Of a DNA stretch of 12,249 bases, positions 6,580 through 12,249 are shown one piece after another. Each line of letters opens with the position of its first letter. The first letter of the stretch is position 1. Made by a program: the position numbers and the translations under genes. The DNA is from Pseudomonadota bacterium (lineage in GTDB: Bacteria > Pseudomonadota > Gammaproteobacteria > Burkholderiales > Thiobacillaceae). The DNA lies in NCBI GenBank assembly GCA_021821425.1, contig JAKACL010000061.1:1-12249 (forward strand), written 5' to 3'. A model generated the notes under the pieces. It was not told the DNA's origin, made no database searches, and saw only the letters and a list, made by a program, of their open reading frames with translations.

Positions 6580-8004
6580 TTAGTTGCTCGACGGCTGGCT
6601 GAGCAGTTGCTGCGTCAAAAACGTGCTGGTGCTGTTCATGCGGCTCAGCATGAGATTCAAGTTGGTGTACTCGGCGGTGTATTTTTTCTGCAGGGCCAGC
6701 ATCCGGTTCTCCAGCCGGTCCACTTCCTCGTTGCGGTCCTTGACGAAGCTCTTGAGGCTTTCGGTGCGGCTGTCGATCAGGCCGCCGGCGCTGAGCGCGG
6801 TCGTGGCCCAGGCATCCATCCGGGTGGCGAAACCCGAGGACGACGAGAACAGGTTGACCACATCGTCGTAATCGGCCGCAATCGCGCTGTTGAGCACGCT
6901 GCTGTCCAGCGCCAGCGTGCCGTCTGCCTTGGACGTGATGCCGACCTGGGAAAGCGAGCTCAGGGTGCCGCCTGTTGCAGGCGTGATAAAGATGTTGCGC
7001 AGCTGATCCTGCATCGCGCGCAGCGCGCTGTCGCCTGCGAGGACGCCGCCTTCGCTGCCTGCGCTGCCATAGGCGGAACGGGATTTGATCTGGCTGGCCA
7101 GCGCGTTATAGGCGTCGACAAAACCGGACGCTGCAGTGCCGATGGCCGCAGTGTCGCGCGCGACGGTCAGGCTGGCCGCCGTCGCGGTGGTGTTCTTGAG
7201 CGTCAGTGCAACGCCCTGGATGGCGCCGCTGACTGTGTTGGACGCGCTGGTGATCGCGATGCCATTCACCGTGAGGCTGGCATTCTGGGCGGCCAGGGTC
7301 TGGTTCAGATTTTGCACCCCTGCCGGGTCATGGCCAAGCAGGTTGCCGATGCTGCCGTCGCCGCCGCTGGTGGTGATTTTCAGGCTGTTGCTGGCGCCGG
7401 TGCTGCTTGAGGTCAGCGCCAGGCGGTAGGGCGTGCCGCTGCCGTCGTTGACGATGGTCGCGGTCACCCCCGCGGAAGCGGCATTGATCGCGTCGCGAAT
7501 GCCTTCCAGCGTGTTGTTGGTGCTATCGATGACAATGCTGACCGTGCCGCTGCCGTTGGAGGTGAACGTCGCCCCGCTGTAGACGCCGTTGGTCAGCGTG
7601 CCGCCGCTGATGGTGCCGAGGTCGAACGTGACCGTGGTGGCGGTGCCGTCGCCGATGGCGACGTTGCTGGCGGTTTGCCCTGCGGCAACCAGGTTCTGGG
7701 ATTGGGCCAGCTTGCTTACGTTCACGCTGTAGGTGCCGGGCACAGCTGTGCTGTCTGCCGTGGCGGACAGCGCGCCGGTATCGGACGGCGTGGCGGAGAG
7801 TTTCTGCAGGGCGGTATTCAGGGATTTTGCTGCGGTTTGAAATCCCGATACCAGGCTGCTGAGCGTGCCGAAGGACGAGATTTTGGTTTCGTAGCTGCTG
7901 ATTTTGGCATTGAGGCTGTCAATGGGCCGGCGTTCGATCGCCATCAGCTGCGAAACGAGCGTGGGCACATCGAATGCGGTCGTGGTTGAAGCGGTGATTG
8001 CCAT
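6580..8004 (-). CDS. fliD: Flagellar filament cap protein FliD (hook-associated protein 2)
   Basis: FliD forms the cap at the filament tip and folds incoming flagellin subunits. The 474-residue product is a normal length. The N-terminal region (FDVPTLVSQLMAIERRPIDSLN, from residue 11) and following helices match the FliD N-terminal domain. The centre is rich in Ser, Thr, Gly and Ala, as in exposed cap domains. The C-terminal region includes the coiled-coil SFVKDRNEEVDRLENRM, then KYTAEYTNLNLMLSRMNSTSTFLTQQL, the family's terminal helix. No Cys is present, usual for exported filament proteins. The ATG at 8004 has GGGAGG 6 nt upstream, and flaG ends 15 nt before it. FliT, its likely chaperone, is encoded two genes downstream. 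Confidence 0.96.
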   Translation of the reverse strand: MAITASTTTAFDVPTLVSQLMAIERRPIDSLNAKISSYETKISSFGTLSSLVSGFQTAAKSLNTALQKLSATPSDTGALSATADSTAVPGTYSVNVSKLAQSQNLVAAGQTASNVAIGDGTATTVTFDLGTISGGTLTNGVYSGATFTSNGSGTVSIVIDSTNNTLEGIRDAINAASAGVTATIVNDGSGTPYRLALTSSSTGASNSLKITTSGGDGSIGNLLGHDPAGVQNLNQTLAAQNASLTVNGIAITSASNTVSGAIQGVALTLKNTTATAASLTVARDTAAIGTAASGFVDAYNALASQIKSRSAYGSAGSEGGVLAGDSALRAMQDQLRNIFITPATGGTLSSLSQVGITSKADGTLALDSSVLNSAIAADYDDVVNLFSSSSGFATRMDAWATTALSAGGLIDSRTESLKSFVKDRNEEVDRLENRMLALQKKYTAEYTNLNLMLSRMNSTSTFLTQQLLSQPSSN

Positions 8005-8019
8005 GGTCAGCCTCCCGGC

Positions 8020-8382
8020 TCAAGCCTTCTGGGTGAGCAGCATACCCTGCTGGAATTGTTCGATTCCGCGAGATATGGCCAGTGTTGCTTCGGAAGGAAA
8101 CTGGCGAATCAATTCGCCGGTGCTGGTGTCCACCATTTTCACCACGGTTTCCCGGGTGTCGGTGTCCACGCTGAATTCAAGGTTGAGATTCGACTGTCGC
8201 ATGACGCTATTGATCGCTGCAACGGCGCTTTTCAACTCGCTGGGTGTAGGTTGCACAGGGGCTTCCGGGGCCGGGGCCACGGTGACAGGCGAAACCGCAG
8301 CCGCCTTGACAGGCACTGCGTCTGGCGTGCGTGCACCAGGCTGTGCAGCCTGATTCATCTGGGTACTATTCGGGATAATCAT
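8020..8382 (-). CDS. flaG: FlaG family protein
   Basis: FlaG proteins are small accessory factors of polar flagella that affect filament length; their mechanism is poorly defined. The 120-residue product has a variable N-terminal half rich in Ala, Pro and Val (about residues 12-46) and a conserved C-terminal half. That half has SAVAAINSVMRQSNLNLEFSVD (52-73), then ETVVKMVDTSTGELIRQFPSE (78-98) and a final helix. This pattern of an amphipathic helix followed by a beta-rich V.D..TGE.IRQ.P motif is characteristic of the family. An AAGGA sequence lies 8 nt before the ATG at 8382. The gene sits between flagellin and fliD, its usual place in polar-flagellum clusters, 15 nt before fliD, so it is probably cotranscribed with fliD-fliS-fliT. 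Confidence 0.92.
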   Translation of the reverse strand: MIIPNSTQMNQAAQPGARTPDAVPVKAAAVSPVTVAPAPEAPVQPTPSELKSAVAAINSVMRQSNLNLEFSVDTDTRETVVKMVDTSTGELIRQFPSEATLAISRGIEQFQQGMLLTQKA

Positions 8383-8405
8383 GATGGATATCCTTTAAGC
8401 GAAAT

Positions 8406-8430
8406 CCCAGGCCGGCCGGGCCGGACTGGG
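8406..8430 (-). terminator. GC-rich hairpin between flagellin and flaG, possible terminator or attenuator
   Basis: A 25-nt inverted repeat folds as a 5-bp outer stem (CCCAG/CTGGG), one mismatch and a 5-bp inner stem around a 3-nt loop. On the minus strand it is followed by GATTTCG, a weak T-run. It lies in the 65-nt gap after the flagellin stop. It could partly terminate flagellin transcripts or protect their 3' ends, so that flagellin mRNA exceeds flaG-fliD mRNA. The weak T-run argues against a full terminator. Confidence 0.4.
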
Positions 8431-8447
8431 GGTCTTGCCTGCGATGC

Positions 8448-9164
8448 TTAACGCAACAGCGTCAGCACGGTGCTCGGCGACTGGTTGGCCTGCGCCAGAA
8501 CCGCGGTACCCGCCTGCTGCAGGATGTTGTTGCGCGCTTGCGAAGACGTTTCGGCAGCGTAGTCGGTGTCCATGATCCGGCTGAAGGACGCCGACAGGTT
8601 CACCGACTCGGTTTGCATGGTGGCCACCGCGGAGGCGAAGCGCACCATGTCGGCACCGTAGTTGGCACGCGCGGTGGTCACGCTGGCAATGTCGGTCGTG
8701 ATGCCGGCAACCGTCGTAGCGGTCGGGGCGGTGATCACGGCGCTGACGCCGGTAACCTGGGTGCCGTTGCCGTCCACGGTGGTCGCGACGGCGGCGGTCG
8801 TCAAACCGGCGATACGCGTGTTTTCTGCGAGCAGCGCCGTGGCTTCCGCGCCGGAGGCAGTGCCGCCCAGCTGCACGGCAATTTCATACAGGCGCTTCAG
8901 GTTTTCGTGAATCTGCGCGGCATAACCGTCGTTGGTCTGCGCCTTGGAAATCGCGTCGCTGGCGTTGCGGGTGGCAACGTTGGTGCCGCGAATCTGCTTG
9001 TCGTAGCCGGTCGCAATGCCGAGGCCGGTTGCGTCGTCGCGGGAGCTGTTGATCCGCAGACCGGAAGACAGGCGCTCCTGGGCGATTTGCAGGCCGATGG
9101 CCGATTTGTTCAGTGCTGCGCCGGCGAACAGGGCGCTGACGTTGGTGTTGATTACTTGTGCCAT
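8448..9164 (-). CDS. fliC: Flagellin FliC, short form lacking D2/D3
   Basis: This is the filament subunit, exported by the flagellar type III system. The product is only 238 residues, so it carries the D0/D1 core and almost none of the surface domains D2/D3. The N-terminal core starts MAQVINTNVSALFAG, with RLSSGLRINSSRDDATGLGIA at 31-51. The C-terminal core is conserved from SASFSRIMDTDYAAETS (191-207) to ILQQAGTAVLAQANQSPSTVLTLLR. The linking segment (about 108-165) is rich in Ala and Thr. There is no Cys or Trp. D1 is diverged: the usual ERMTSQIRG reads TGYDKQIRG, and LQRVRELAVQ reads LKRLYEIAVQ (89-98). AAGGAG lies 7 nt before the ATG at 9164. It has its own 192-bp upstream gap, so it is probably transcribed from its own promoter. 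Confidence 0.95.
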   Translation of the reverse strand: MAQVINTNVSALFAGAALNKSAIGLQIAQERLSSGLRINSSRDDATGLGIATGYDKQIRGTNVATRNASDAISKAQTNDGYAAQIHENLKRLYEIAVQLGGTASGAEATALLAENTRIAGLTTAAVATTVDGNGTQVTGVSAVITAPTATTVAGITTDIASVTTARANYGADMVRFASAVATMQTESVNLSASFSRIMDTDYAAETSSQARNNILQQAGTAVLAQANQSPSTVLTLLR

Positions 9165-9190
9165 GATGTTTCTCCTTAAAGTGGGTCGAA

Positions 9191-9219
9191 TAGTCCGGTC
9201 TCTGATGCCGTCAACTTTG
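9191..9219 (-). promoter_or_regulatory. Candidate sigma-28-like promoter of the flagellin gene
   Basis: On the minus strand, CAAAGTTG (9219-9212) matches 6 of 8 positions of the FliA -35 consensus TAAAGTTT. Thirteen nt later CCGGACTA (9198-9191) loosely resembles the -10 consensus. The -10 end lies 26 nt before the flagellin ATG. Position and -35 fit a late flagellar promoter but the -10 is poor. I saw no GG-N10-GC sigma-54 signature on this strand in the gap. Confidence 0.3.
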
Positions 9220-9356
9220 GTCTGCCCGCTGCGTGGGCCACATGAACCGCCGTTGTGTGAGGAATCGTCGGGGGTCGGAGAAAGTTAAGGCCGGCTTTCA
9301 AAAAACTTCATGGCAAGGGTGCAAAGCTGTGAAATGCATTGATATATAGCGACGCT

Positions 9357-10979
9357 TCATTCGGCATCCAGCGGCGCCGCATGCGCGGCGGGGGCGAGAA
9401 ACACGCGGTTCTTGCCGGCCAGCTTGGCCTGATACATGGCGCCGTCGGCGCGGCCGATCGCGGCTTCCTGCGCTTCGCCGGCATTGCGTTCGGCAACGCC
9501 GGCGCTGAAGGTGATCAGCACGCGCTCGTTGTTGTCGAGAAAATATTTCTTGGTGAGGCTGCGCTGCAGCCGCGTGACGATGCGCTCGGCCTCGCCCAGC
9601 GGCGTGTTGGGCAGAATGATGAGGAATTCCTCGCCGCCCAGGCGCGCGATGTGGTCGGTGATGCGCAGTTCTTCCTTGGCGACCGCGACCAGATGGATCA
9701 GCGCCTCGTCGCCGGCCTTGTGGCCGCGCTTGTCGTTCAGCGACTTGAAATTGTCGACGTCGAGCACGGCGAGGCTGAACGGCGTGCCGTAGCGGTCGGC
9801 GCGCGCGGCCTCGCGCGCGAATTCGTCGTCGAGGCCGCGCCGGTTGAGGCTGTGGGTCATCGGATCCTCGCGCACCAGCGCGCTCATCTGCGCAAGCTCG
9901 GTTTCCAGCTGGCGGATGCGGCTTTCCGCATTGATGGCGGCGTCGCGCTCCTCGATCAGCTGCTGATGGGCACGGTGGCTGTCGGCCTGCGCGCTGCGGG
10001 TTTCCTCCAGCAGATTCTCGAGGATGCGGTTGAGCTCGACCACGTCTTCGGTATTGCTGATGCGTTCGATATGCGAAGCGAGCTTGCCCTGGTATTCGTC
10101 GTTGGCCGCCACCGCGTCGCCCATGCGGCTGACGAAGGTGGTCATGGTGGCCTTGAGGTTGGCGGTGGCTTCGCGCAGGCCGTGCTTCACCATGCTCTGC
10201 TTGTAGATCACTTCCTTGAGGCGCTTTTCGGCGTCCTGCAGCGCACGGATCTTGATCGGTCCGGCGATGACCTTTTGCACCACGTCGAGCTGGCCGCGCA
10301 ACCAGGTGTCGTCGTCGAGCAGCTCGCCGATATTTTCCACCAGCAGCAGCAGCACGCGCTTGAGCGTTTCCTGCAGGCCGCGGGCATCGGACGCCTGCAT
10401 TTCAATGTTCATCCACAGCGATTTCAGGCCGCTGGCGGCGGCATCCAGCGCGGCGGCGCTGTCGGCCGCGCGCACCGAGACGGCGAGTTCGCGGGCTTTT
10501 TCCTCCAGCCGCGGGATCGGCTCGAGCTGCGGCGCGACGCCGAGTTCCAGCGTCTTGGCCAGCAGTTCGCGCAGCTGCGCCTGGGGATCCTGGGACTGAC
10601 CCGCAGCCGAGCGCAGCGGCCGCTCGCGCTCTGCCGGGCGGTCCTTGCCGTCCGGCTGCTTGAGTTGGCGAACGACGTCGGACAGCACCCAGCCGCACTG
10701 GCGCCAGTCCTGTTTGTCGATGGCACGGACAAGGCTGGCCGCCTGGGCCGCCAGCGCGGGGTGCTGGGCCTCGATCTCGCCCGCCAGCGCCGTCAGCGCG
10801 CTGGCGGCGCTGGGCGCCTTGGACGCGCCGGTCGCGGTAGCCGCGGGTGCGCCGACGATTTCCTCGTACAGAGTCTGGTAATTGTCCGGCGTCGGCGCAA
10901 TCCGGCGCAGCGCCAGGCGGCGCAGGGTTTCCCGCGCGACTTCGGTCGGGTTGTCCAGATTGATGCGGGCTTCGGCCAT
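9357..10979 (-). CDS. Cytoplasmic diguanylate cyclase (GGDEF domain) with long helical N-terminal region
   Basis: GGDEF proteins make cyclic di-GMP from two GTP. The product is 540 residues. The catalytic domain is C-terminal (about residues 365-530): it opens with DPMTHSLNRRGLDDEF (from 372), has LDVDNFKSLND (406-416) with the metal-binding Asp, and the active site RLGGEEF (446-452). GGEEF is a functional variant of GGDEF. The product-inhibition site RxxD is present as R439-I-T-D442, five residues before the active site. Residues 1-365 are mostly helical with probable coiled coils (about 320-368). I see no transmembrane segment or signal peptide and recognise no sensor domain. The start TPDNYQTLYEEIVG region is shared by a group of proteobacterial cyclases. 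No clear Shine-Dalgarno precedes the ATG at 10979; an inverted repeat lies there instead. Its place between a two-component pair and flagellin fits motility control, but this is inference. Confidence 0.93.
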   Translation of the reverse strand: MAEARINLDNPTEVARETLRRLALRRIAPTPDNYQTLYEEIVGAPAATATGASKAPSAASALTALAGEIEAQHPALAAQAASLVRAIDKQDWRQCGWVLSDVVRQLKQPDGKDRPAERERPLRSAAGQSQDPQAQLRELLAKTLELGVAPQLEPIPRLEEKARELAVSVRAADSAAALDAAASGLKSLWMNIEMQASDARGLQETLKRVLLLLVENIGELLDDDTWLRGQLDVVQKVIAGPIKIRALQDAEKRLKEVIYKQSMVKHGLREATANLKATMTTFVSRMGDAVAANDEYQGKLASHIERISNTEDVVELNRILENLLEETRSAQADSHRAHQQLIEERDAAINAESRIRQLETELAQMSALVREDPMTHSLNRRGLDDEFAREAARADRYGTPFSLAVLDVDNFKSLNDKRGHKAGDEALIHLVAVAKEELRITDHIARLGGEEFLIILPNTPLGEAERIVTRLQRSLTKKYFLDNNERVLITFSAGVAERNAGEAQEAAIGRADGAMYQAKLAGKNRVFLAPAAHAAPLDAE

Positions 10980-10989
10980 GTGTGTGGGA

Positions 10990-11005
10990 CCCGGTTCTAA
11001 CCGGG
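10990..11005 (-). repeat. Perfect inverted repeat just upstream of the diguanylate cyclase start
   Basis: Two 7-bp arms, CCCGGTT and AACCGGG, flank a 2-nt centre and end 10 nt before the ATG of the cyclase gene. If transcribed, the hairpin would place the only SD-like bases (GGG) in its 3' arm. It could instead be a protein-binding palindrome. No other copy was noticed in the window. It is not followed by a T-run on the minus strand, so it is not a terminator for the upstream response-regulator gene. Confidence 0.6.
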
Positions 11006-11066
11006 ACGATCAGGATATCCGCATGGTAGTGCGGGTGCGCGAGCGTCAAAAGGCCAATTAGGGCCG

Positions 11067-11090
11067 AAAAAGCCTCGTATTTCCACGGCT
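11067..11090 (-). terminator. Weak possible terminator after the response-regulator gene
   Basis: On the minus strand, AGCC and GGCT arms separated by 12 nt are followed by TTTTT and then CGG, about 60 nt after the response-regulator stop. The stem is short (4 bp plus imperfect inner pairs), so only weak termination is plausible. The rest of the 169-bp gap shows nothing else convincing apart from the inverted repeat at 10990-11005. Confidence 0.3.
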
Positions 11091-11148
11091 GAAGCCTATC
11101 GCCCTGCTCATGGTGCGGCCCAGGCAGAGCGCGCTACGCCGGGAGAAC

Positions 11149-11796
11149 TCAGTCGAGCAGGCCGTTCTTGATCGCGTAATGGGTCAGCTCGGCGTTGTTC
11201 TTGAGCTGCATTTTCTTCAGCAGGCGGGCACGGTACATGCTGATGGTCTTGACCGACAGCGCGAGCTTGTCGGCAATGGCGGAAACCGGCAGGCCGGAGG
11301 CGATCATGCACAGGGTCTGGTATTCGCGGTTGGAGAGTCCCTCGTGCGGCAGGCTGTCGCGCTCGCCGCTGACCTGGCTGGCGAGTTCCTGCGCGACTTC
11401 GGCACTGATGTATTTCTTGCCCGAAGCGACCATGCGGATCGCATCGACCAGCTGGGCGGGCGCGCTCTGTTTGTTGAGGTAGCCGGCGGCGCCGCTCTTC
11501 AGGGCGCGCACCGCGTACTGGGTTTCGCGGTGCATGGACAGCATCAGCACCTGCAGGCCGGGGTGCTCCTTTTTCATCAGCTCCAGCGTCTCGATGCCGC
11601 TGCGGTCGGGCATCGTGATGTCCATCAGCACCATGTCCCAGGATTCGCGGCGGGCCATTTGCAGGGCGCGGCTGGAGCAGTCGGCCTCGCCGGCGACCTC
11701 GATGTCGTCGACCTCGGCCAGGATCTGCTTGAGGCCTTCGCGCACGATGGCGTGGTCGTCGACGATCAGGATGCGATAGGGTTTGACTGCGGCCAC
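11149..11796 (-). CDS. NarL/FixJ-family two-component response regulator (GTG start)
   Basis: This is a transcription regulator activated by phosphorylation. With the GTG at 11794-11796 the product is 215 residues, standard for the family. The receiver domain (about residues 6-122) has acidic residues D13/D14, phospho-acceptor D59 in LMDITMP, switch residue S87 and K109, all intact. The C-terminal LuxR-type helix-turn-helix (about 150-213) reads LSNREYQTLCMIASGLPVSAIADKLALSVKTISMYRARLL, close to the family pattern. The frame stays open to 12102, but that would overlap the kinase gene in another frame; GTG just before KPYRILIVDD is the natural start, with a modest AGAGA upstream. It follows the kinase by 40 nt and is presumably its partner. 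The target genes are unknown, and proximity to flagellar genes does not prove control of them. Confidence 0.93.
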   Translation of the reverse strand: MAAVKPYRILIVDDHAIVREGLKQILAEVDDIEVAGEADCSSRALQMARRESWDMVLMDITMPDRSGIETLELMKKEHPGLQVLMLSMHRETQYAVRALKSGAAGYLNKQSAPAQLVDAIRMVASGKKYISAEVAQELASQVSGERDSLPHEGLSNREYQTLCMIASGLPVSAIADKLALSVKTISMYRARLLKKMQLKNNAELTHYAIKNGLLD

Positions 11797-11836
11797 GGAA
11801 GTCTCTGCTGGGTATCTGTCTGGATCGATTATGCCG

Positions 11837-12249
11837 TCATTTCGCCGGCGCGGGCACGGCGGCGGACACCGGGATGCGCAGGCTGACCTGGGTGCCCCCG
11901 CGTTTGGCCGGCTGGACGCTGAGCTCGCCGCCCAGTGCGGCGGCACGCTCGCGCATGCCGAGCAGCCCGAAACCCGGCCTGCCCCGCGGTTTGACGGTCG
12001 GCTGGATGCCGCGGCCATTGTCGGTGAGGGTGAGCAGCAGGCTGTCCGGCTCCCGCACCAGCCTGAGTCTGACCCGCGTGGCGTGCGCGTGCTTGGCCAC
12101 ATTGGTCAGCGCCTCCTGCACGATGCGGAAAACGGCGGTGGCGGCATCCGCGTCAAGCGGAACCGGCGCGTCGGGCGTGCTGAACTGGGTGGCGATGTCG
12201 GTATTGTGGGCAAAGCGCTGCAACTGCCAGTCGATGGCCGCGATCGGAA
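11837..12249 (-). CDS. Sensor histidine kinase, C-terminal part (NarX/UhpB type), cut by the window edge
   Basis: Only the last 136 residues are visible; the 5' end lies beyond the right edge. They form the ATP-binding HATPase domain of the kinase class that pairs with NarL-type regulators. The N box reads FRIVQEALTNVAKHAHATRV, the G1 box DNGRGI, the G2 box GFGLLGMRERAAALGGEL, and the domain closes with GGTQVSLRIP. The reading frame is open through to the edge (residues before the N box read AAIDWQLQRF), so the TTG at 12223 should not be taken as the true start. The phospho-accepting His and any sensor or membrane segments are outside the window. The gene ends 41 nt before the response regulator, so the two most likely form an operon. 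The signal sensed cannot be inferred. Confidence 0.92.
   Translation of the reverse strand, partial: PIAAIDWQLQRFAHNTDIATQFSTPDAPVPLDADAATAVFRIVQEALTNVAKHAHATRVRLRLVREPDSLLLTLTDNGRGIQPTVKPRGRPGFGLLGMRERAAALGGELSVQPAKRGGTQVSLRIPVSAAVPAPAK

Noticed and set aside
6094..7410. A 438-codon plus-strand frame opposite fliS and fliD
   Set aside because: Antisense shadow of two well-recognised genes; no start signal or family similarity.
9270..9310. Inverted repeat GAAAG...CTTTC near an A-run as a terminator for the cyclase gene
   Set aside because: On the minus strand the T-run precedes the repeat and does not follow it, and the stem is only 5 bp. No good terminator for the cyclase is visible.
9165..9356. 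Sigma-54 promoter for flagellin
   Set aside because: I checked GG-N10-GC spacings on the minus strand in this gap and found no acceptable match.
9339..11000. A 553-codon plus-strand open frame opposite the diguanylate cyclase
   Set aside because: Composition rich in Ala, Arg, Gly, Val and His, typical of antisense shadows. The minus-strand GGDEF protein is unmistakable.
11797..12102. Upstream extension of the response regulator
   Set aside because: The extra residues are the kinase gene read in another frame. The GTG at 11796 precedes the receiver domain directly.

Overview
This 12.2-kb window is a GC-rich block of flagellar and chemotaxis genes. Gene content, gene order and protein sequences suggest a motile betaproteobacterium, perhaps near the Thiobacillus/Nitrosomonadales group. 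That placement rests on recognition, not on a search. Coding is dense and nearly all on the minus strand; fliE is the only convincing plus-strand gene.

Layout, in minus-strand transcription order from the right edge. First comes a two-component pair: a NarX/UhpB-type histidine kinase cut by the window edge (11837-12249) and a NarL/FixJ-type response regulator (11149-11796). Next is a soluble diguanylate cyclase with a GGEEF active site and an intact RxxD inhibitory site (9357-10979). Then follows the late flagellar block: flagellin fliC (8448-9164), flaG (8020-8382), cap gene fliD (6580-8004), export chaperones fliS (6133-6558) and fliT (5790-6119), hook-length gene fliK (4750-5778), a stand-alone FlhB C-terminal-domain gene (4461-4763), the c-di-GMP brake gene ycgR (3681-4448) and cheV (2674-3639). 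From flaG to ycgR the genes abut or overlap, as in one operon; cheV follows after a 41-nt gap. The plus-strand fliE (2318-2659) converges on cheV and is divergent from fliF (452-2089). fliF overlaps fliG, which runs toward the left edge.

How they work together: FliF, FliE and FliG build the MS ring, the rod junction and the rotor/switch. FliK and the FlhB-like protein concern the export-specificity switch. FliC, FliD, FlaG, FliS and FliT make, cap and chaperone the filament. CheV couples receptors to the chemotaxis kinase. YcgR would slow the motor when c-di-GMP is high, and the neighbouring diguanylate cyclase is a possible but unproven source of that signal.

The most notable oddity is an in-frame TAG in fliG at codon 151, six bases from the left edge, which would leave FliG at less than half its normal length. 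Other points are a Ser-to-Gly change in the PilZ motif of YcgR, a FlhB-like protein lacking the NPTH cleavage site, a perfect 7-bp inverted repeat just upstream of the cyclase start codon, and a short flagellin with a diverged D1 segment. I see no tRNA, rRNA, insertion sequence, CRISPR array or clearly transferred segment. No stretch longer than 300 bases lacks a gene. I found no convincing undescribed system; this is mainly an ordinary flagellar region with some local curiosities.
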